Shown: piece after piece, positions 58,443 to 64,000 of the stretch
Position numbering within the stretch: position 1 is the stretch's first letter
How the letters are laid out: the number at the start of each line of letters is the position of its first letter
Assembly (NCBI GenBank): GCA_025769875.1
Contig: JAGFNK010000014.1
Coordinates: 1 to 64,000, forward strand
Source: Russula earlei
Lineage: Eukaryota > Basidiomycota > Agaricomycetes > Russulales > Russulaceae
DNA: 64,000 bases
Reading direction: 5' to 3'
The notes under the pieces: model-generated
What the model saw: the letters and a program-made list of their open reading frames with translations, nothing else
Databases searched by the model: none
What the model was told of the DNA's origin: nothing
Made by a program: the position numbers and the translations under genes

Positions 58443-59985
58443 TTGAGCAGCGCACCAGTTGAATATCTATGTGAGAAGATCAAGGATAAGAGATCGAACA
58501 CCCTTGCCTTTAACGACTTCGCCATGCTCGAGGCGTGGAAATGCGACGACGGAAATGTGTCCGCAGACAAAGTAACTGAAGAACTGGTGCCCATCATTGG
58601 CGCCATCGAACTCTCCCCACTTCTTCTTCGCTTGATGATGGTGCGTCGTAATGAACTGTACTATCCCGTTGTTCTAAATACTCATCTGGTCAGAAACTGT
58701 CCTTGGCAAAGGATCTCATTCTGTAGTGTTGACGCCCTGGATTCTGTCCAGGATCTCAAACTCGCTAAGACTGCGCCATCCGTGTTCCATCAATACAGAG
58801 GCAACAGATCTTGGACGACCGTCCCCCTATCTGATTCGATCCCCCCTGCTTCCCTCCAATATGACGGCTTCGGTCACTCTCCATGGACGTCTTCAATTGT
58901 CCCGATGATGCACTCGACGCGGATATGGTGCGGAAAGATCTGTAGGGCCGTTGATTCCTTCGCCAGAAAGATGACTGGTTTTTACCGAAATGAGGCCGAC
59001 CGGAAGGCAGAGGGCCTAGACGCCTTGAACAATATTGTGACCGTGGTGGTCCAATACTTATTTCGGCCGTCATTGGTGTTCGGATGGTCACGATGACCGA
59101 CCACACGGCGCAGCATCGCGCATTGTGGAGTTCACAAACGAGCTCACCAACGTCAGGTCGATACCCGTGGTTGAACTCACCAGTTACGCTGCCCATCCAT
59201 AAAAACAACCAATGGAACGTCACAAGAACGTGATTATTGGCTGGTGAGTGCTGTGCCTCGGCCTGACGATTGTTCGTGAGCTGGATATCTTGTGGTCTTC
59301 GTATGAGTTTGACATGGATATGAGGCCCATATGTGACGTTTTGTGCAATCATTTTCCTTGACCGTTGGCGCGTTGTCAGCCTCACTCCTCGGCTGTCGTG
59401 TATCTCATCCGTTCACAGGTAACGATCGGGCTCTATACTGCCTTTTTTGGCGCATTGGTTCATTTGCGTCGCATTGGTGATGATGCAAGTCGCTTCATCC
59501 GTGAATTGCCCACGATCGAGCATGCAGACCGCAGATTTTCCATATATCTCAGCATTACCCAGGTAAAACGCTACTGGCGAGTTTCAATCTTCGGATTCTT
59601 AGGCGCCATCCCGACGTGCAGGAGTACCGCCTCCTGTACATTGCTGAAACCTCAGGCAAAGAAATCATTGTGAAGCTTGCGCAGATGAACTGTACGAATT
59701 TCGTGCCAAACTAGGACATGTGCCAAGGATGCTCGGCTATAGGCGACTCCCAAGGTTGGTCTGTCATTGCAATATCATAATATCTCGATCATCAAAGCTT
59801 GCTGCCAGTCATTGTGACAAGCTTTTTGGTGACCTACGGACGCTCATGGAATCACTCCACAGTGATGGTTTGGTTCACGGAGACCTACGTGATCCAGACG
59901 TCGTTTGCGAAGAAGAGATGATGGCACTAGATTTTGATTGGGGGAGGCATCATGCCGGGTTAAGCAGTCCAGCTGGATAATCTCA
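58443..59985 (+). pseudogene. Agaricomycete protein-kinase-like gene, decayed
   Basis: The 5' part (58443-59096) has NTLAFNDFAMLEAWKCDDG and IELSPLLLRLMMVRRNELYY. A later part (59700-59980) has LMESLHSDGLVHGDLRDPDV and LDFDWG. The last two correspond to the catalytic loop HGDLRxxN (here Asp replaces Asn) and the metal-binding DFDWGG of PK-like proteins that are expanded in mushrooms. The pieces lie in different frames separated by stops and unrelated DNA, and the sequence ends right after DFDWG. I judge it non-functional. Confidence 0.5.
59000..59345 (-). repeat. Inverted repeat copy, left of the MEF1 pseudogene
   Basis: Read on the minus strand it matches the plus strand of 62326-62690 (shared points: ATGGGC..CGTATACATGTC-like start, CCAGCCAATAA, GTGTGGTC, CCGAACACC/ACGAACGTC). 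No known element. Confidence 0.6.
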
Positions 59986-60329
59986 TATTATTCAATTGGA
60001 CTGCTTGACCCCAAGTTGACGGATGGGCAAAAGTGCCCTAATGTGATGATAGGCAGGTGTTGGAGAATACGTTGAGTAAAACTTAGTATGTAGCTAACTC
60101 GACGTTGGCGGTGGAGACATTTAAACTTGAGCTCGAGCATTCTCATACATATATTATTCATTGAATTATAACCCATGAGTTAGAAAAAGTATTAACGTAG
60201 AGGCAAAGGCCTTTACAAAATTCATGGCTAAGCGAACAAAGGCAGGGAAAGAATGTCTTTGAGATCGTCCGGTACGCGCAGAAACAGAGAAGGGTCCATT
60301 CGTCCGCCCCACCTAGTCTACGTGTCCTG
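59986..60329. other. No gene recognised
   Basis: AT-rich spacer between the kinase-like relic and the MEF1 pseudogene. Confidence 0.5.
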
Positions 60330-62275
60330 CTTTTTGCTGTTCTGCGGTAGGCATTCGTGACACGCTTCCACACAGGCATGTGCGTCAACCGTCGAGTGTC
60401 GTTGAATTGCATCCGACACGTTCAAGGAACATGCTCTGTATTTCATGTTAAACTCACCATCGCCCTGCGTCGCACTGTGAAGCTGGCTTGAACACATGTC
60501 ATTCAACGCGACTTCGACGACAGCCGTAGATTCATCGCGAACCTTGCTATTGAAAATCGTCCCACGACGGGCGTGTCACCACGCCTCTCATAGCGTTCCA
60601 AACTCAGCACAGGGATGATGATGGAGAAAGACGTACTCTGGAACTCGACCGGTGCGACGACTTCCACCGTCATGATCGGGTCCATGACCACGATTAGGCT
60701 TTGTCTTGAGGTATGCCTCGCGAAAAGCCTCGATAGCGGCGAGACGGAACGCTTGCTCGGATGAGTCGAGCGCATGGAATGCGCCGTGACGCAGTACCAT
60801 GCGGACACCAGAGACCGGTTTATCAGACTGCGTGCCTTTCTTGAGAGCCTTCCTGGACGACCGGGATGCAGCTGCTCGGCATGTTCCCACCAGTGACAAT
60901 TGCCCTCCAACGCAGCGTCATCCCCGAACTCGACATCATCGGCCCGACGTGACGCGCTTACTGCCACACGTCACCAGTTTGCTTCTTTATGTGTGTACGC
61001 AAACCCTACGCGTTCTGTCACCCCCCTTACGGAGCGCGACCTGCGGGTGGCATATCGCGCAGCCGACGTCATATTCTGCTACATCCGTTCAACGTGAATC
61101 TCAAGATGTAACTCTTCAACGCTCGAGATGATCATCTGCTATGAAGCTATCCGTTCAGGTAACAGGGACGAACGTACCTCCTCGGTTTCGTGGTAAACAT
61201 GTACTCTAAATGTAGGATATTCCTTCCGTAGCAGTTGGTTGCACGAGAAAAACTCGCGGTCCCCAGTACCAACAGGCTTGATGACCAAAGACATGACTGG
61301 GTCGGTCGGGTACGAACATATAGGTCTGACAATAATGGGTGTCGGAAATCCCATAATACACAAATACACAGATTGGCTAGCACACCATTGAATTATTCGA
61401 GGTTCCGTCCGTGAAGGTGTCCTCAGACGCGCACTCGACGACGCCAAGAATCGCGTCAATCTTGCCAGGCCCAGTCTCGTCCATGCCTAATAAGGTACGT
61501 TAAACCTCACGACGAGGCCGCAGCATGGTGTCACCCAACGCACCTCCATCATTTCTGTGCATGCGCACCAACTTGTATACCTTGATGTTATTTCCAGAGC
61601 GTCCACGGAAGATGAACTGTCTTCTTTTCAAGCCACACCCCGCATATAGGTGAGCTGACCAAAGTGTCCCACCCGAGTTTGAATGCCAGAGCAACAAGAG
61701 ATGCTGCCGCCTCTGGGAGGGCTCCACCTGCCGCGCGGTCACAGACTGTCGTATCATACGCGACAAGTTCGCGCCATACTGGCCTGGCGAACTCGGCGCA
61801 CGCACCGTCGATTGGCATTTACATTGCCGTGTTCTTCATCGTGGAGCACAGAAAGACAGGTGAGAACACTAAGGAGACGGTGTGCGCCGGGTCGCTTCGG
61901 GGAGTTGTGCGTTCAAATGGATGCATTTTCAGCGATTTCGTCACCAACCGAATATTCTCGATGTCCAGCTGTTATAACGTCTTCCCGAGTTTATATGTGC
62001 GGACACTCCAATCTTGCACCGGTACTTTGACCAGCGGCGGTCAACATCTGAGAGGGGTATCGCGGAGCTTGGGGCGAGCACCCGAGTATCGCCTGCTACT
62101 TGTGGCGAAGGCTTTACCACCGCGGCTACTAAACGGGTCCTGGCAGCACACAAAATGGATAGTAGGGTGACAAAATTGCACGAGGCAGAGGAGACGTCTG
62201 TCCTCTCGGGTTCCATATGTCGGCGCTTGGGGCAGTGAGAGGGAACGAGACGAGAGGTCAGGGTACAGTAGCACA
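60330..62275 (-). pseudogene. Decayed duplicate of the mitochondrial EF-G gene
   Basis: Runs parallel to the intact gene at 11510-14403. From the 5' end it has the P-loop region (KIGVSAHINSG), then a large internal gap that removes most of the GTPase domain. After that come domain II pieces, the FRVHVYHETEE and SRATNCYGRNI region, [30 protein letters not shown], and the C-terminal exon up to FNMKYRA. Stops and frameshifts are frequent. Introns at homologous positions remain (for example after the NDG/NEME segment), so it arose by DNA duplication, not from an mRNA. Confidence 0.88.
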
Positions 62276-62325
62276 CCTCCATCTGCAACCATCATCATAC
62301 GTGCCAATGGTGAAGGAAATTATCA

Positions 62326-62690
62326 CATATGGGCTTCGTATACATGTCAGACTCATAAGAGGGCCAGGAGACACCAAGAACTGTCAGACCGAGGCAAGGC
62401 ATCGCCCAGCCAATAAAGACCTTCCTGCATTTCTTCATTGCTTCATTTTGGCGAATGGGCGGTGTACCTAGCGAGCTCGACTACCCTGGTTGAGCTCACC
62501 AGGTACGTCATGACTGGTATTGAGTTGATATCCGCGAGCTTGTTTGAACTGTCCAACGCACAGTGCCGTGCAGTGTGGTCCATCATAGAGACCATACGAA
62601 CGTCACTACTAATGGCGGTCATCATAAGTACCATAGGACAAAGGACATACGATTCTGACAACGTAGATAATGCTTTCCCTTTAAAAAGTC
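62326..62690 (+). repeat. Inverted repeat copy, right of the MEF1 pseudogene
   Basis: Partner of 59000-59345 in opposite orientation. It encodes an open stretch ending SIIETIRTSLLMAVI with no recognised family. Confidence 0.6.
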
Positions 62691-62833
62691 CGGAGGATCC
62701 GTCCATCGATGCCGACGAGTAGGAAGTGAGCGAAGGTGAAGGGATGTAAACCTACCCCTAACCCTGAATTCCATCCTAGGACAGTGTCCTCACTCACTCC
62801 TCAACTACCGTCCTCCCGCCCATCTTCTCAGTG

Positions 62834-64000
62834 ATGAGTCACCCATCACAATCCGCCTCGCCGTTCCAATCACTCTTCAACGCTGCATTGCGGGACTACG
62901 AAGAGAAGACAAAGACGAGACTAGCTGATCATCCTCTTTACAAGGTAATCGAAAAGTGCAACTCTGTGAATACTATTGTCGCCATCCTTCAAAGGCAGAC
63001 ACGTTCTCTTAGTCAATATCGAGGGGACGATGGAAGGGTCATGAAATCGGTCAAATGTTCCGTCCAGGTCTTGTACACGCTTTCCACCAGGACCGTTATT
63101 GGTGAGGGTATTGGTATGGTATGACAAAGTACCATCGAAATTCTTGTGCCTGATGCCCATTCTGCAGTCTGTCCCGGCTGCGAAGGCAGTCTTTGCTGGG
63201 ATCGGTATCTTGCTCGGGGTAGGCCCCAGTTTCGGTCCTATAGCTGTCTCTGATATGAAGGCGTTTCAGGCGGTCAAAGATATTAGTGCAAGTTACGATT
63301 GCACTCCTCGGCCTGCTCGAGAATTTCTTCGCTAGACTTGAGATATATACACGACTCCCTTCTAACGACGCAGCAGCATTGGGAAACATTCTTGTGGAGA
63401 TAATGGTGGACTTTCTCTCTGACCTCGCTCTAGCCACGAAAGAAGTCAAGGAAGGACGTTTGAGTGAGTCGATCCTTGCTTGTTGTGGTGGGTGACTAAC
63501 GCAATGCAGATAAATTTTGGAGTACAATTCTCGTAGAGAATAAGATCGAGGGAACGCTACAGAAACTGGATAGGCTTACGCAGGATGAAGGTCGAATTAC
63601 TGCAGCGCACACTCTCCAGATTGTTCATGGTCCCACGCAAATAAGACGGTGGAGATGGACGGTAAGAAATGCTGCTCAGGTTGTGCACTCGTTCGCCGCT
63701 GAATACCTTTACACTCAGACTTGGCTAAAAAGGGATCACCAACCGCCGGTGAAAACCGTGAGGGAAGTGACCAAGACAGAACGTGGGGTTTATTTCCTAT
63801 TTAACATATTCGCAAAGCCGATGAGAATTTCTGAAACCTCTCTGCCGGTGCAGGCGATAAGCTTCGGAAAGACGTTCACAATGGCTCTCTCCTCCGGATC
63901 CTTTTAAAAATCACAAAATCGCTTGTGAATCGAAGCATGACAAAACGTCAGCTTGGTGGATTCACGGTGACACTTACGCAAATTGGAAATCATCGGGTCC
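62834..64000 (+). pseudogene. NLR-like STAND NTPase with Goodbye N-terminal domain, decayed, runs off the window
   Basis: Starts MSHPSQSASPFQSLFNAALR. The fungal Goodbye domain follows: DYEEKTKTRLADHPLYKVIE, VLYTLSTRTVIGEGIG, then after an intron VPAAKAVFAGIGILLG, after another AVKDISASYD, then LLGLLENFFARLEIYTRL, LALATKEVKEGRL, and LQKLDRLTQDEGR. Near the edge WLSPPDPFKNHKIACESKHD and WWIHGDTYAKWKSSG lead into the expected NACHT domain, which lies outside. Reading through needs at least three frame corrections (near 63300, near 63635 and near 63878), so this copy is probably dead. Such proteins act as intracellular immune or incompatibility receptors in fungi; that is family knowledge. Confidence 0.78.

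Overview
This window looks like the nuclear genome of a basidiomycete, most likely an Agaricomycete. The host genes are broken by many 49-66 nt GT-AG introns. The gene set is typical of mushroom-forming fungi: a GPI-anchored chitin deacetylase, GH13 alpha-amylases with a C-terminal CBM20, an F-box protein with a Pro/Ser-rich N-terminus, a relic of an Agaricomycete protein-kinase-like gene and a decayed Goodbye-domain STAND NTPase. The host genes are spread among a dense set of transposable elements. All coordinates and gene models were read by eye. Six spliced models (MEF1, chitin deacetylase, RAD10, OMA1 and two amylases) close in frame over all their exons, which supports them strongly.

Layout. 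1-5359: Ty1/copia element (Copia-A) without its 5' LTR, with one in-frame stop and one frameshift. 5484-9361: a 3.9-kb foldback-like inverted repeat with 1.74-kb arms and a 0.4-kb loop. 9836-10022: first member of a small secreted protein (SSP) family. 11510-14403 (-): mitochondrial elongation factor G, intact. 16072-17932 (-): chitin deacetylase, intact. 18750-23109: a full-length, apparently very recent, non-autonomous copia element (Copia-B) that has landed 17 bp upstream of the start codon of an intact RAD10/ERCC1 gene (23127-24546). 24958-26166 (-): Pro/Ser-rich single-pass membrane protein, incompletely resolved. 27083-28739 (-): OMA1 mitochondrial metalloprotease, intact.

29671-44350 is a repeat-rich accessory block. 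It holds three more SSP copies (29977, 41201 and 43007, all -), two of them in a 1.8-kb tandem duplication. It also holds four copies of a ~0.95-kb solo LTR (TGTCA...TGACA), two with clear 5-bp target duplications, a second unclassified repeat in two copies, and a hAT transposase relic broken by these insertions. 46678-52785: two tandem intact alpha-amylase genes with the same 18-exon structure. 53213-54968: F-box protein. 55328-58355: pogo-like DNA transposon with TA target duplication and long terminal inverted repeats. 58443-59985: kinase-like relic. 60330-62275 (-): an intron-containing decayed second copy of the MEF1 gene. 62834-64000: decayed 5' part of an NLR-like STAND NTPase running off the right edge.

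Functionally the host genes are a mix of housekeeping (mitochondrial translation, inner-membrane quality control, nucleotide excision repair), cell-wall remodelling and extracellular starch breakdown. They do not form one pathway. The most unusual items are the foldback element, the young Gag-protease-only Copia-B next to RAD10, and the dispersed SSP family, whose promoter and signal-peptide exon are conserved while the second exon diverges.
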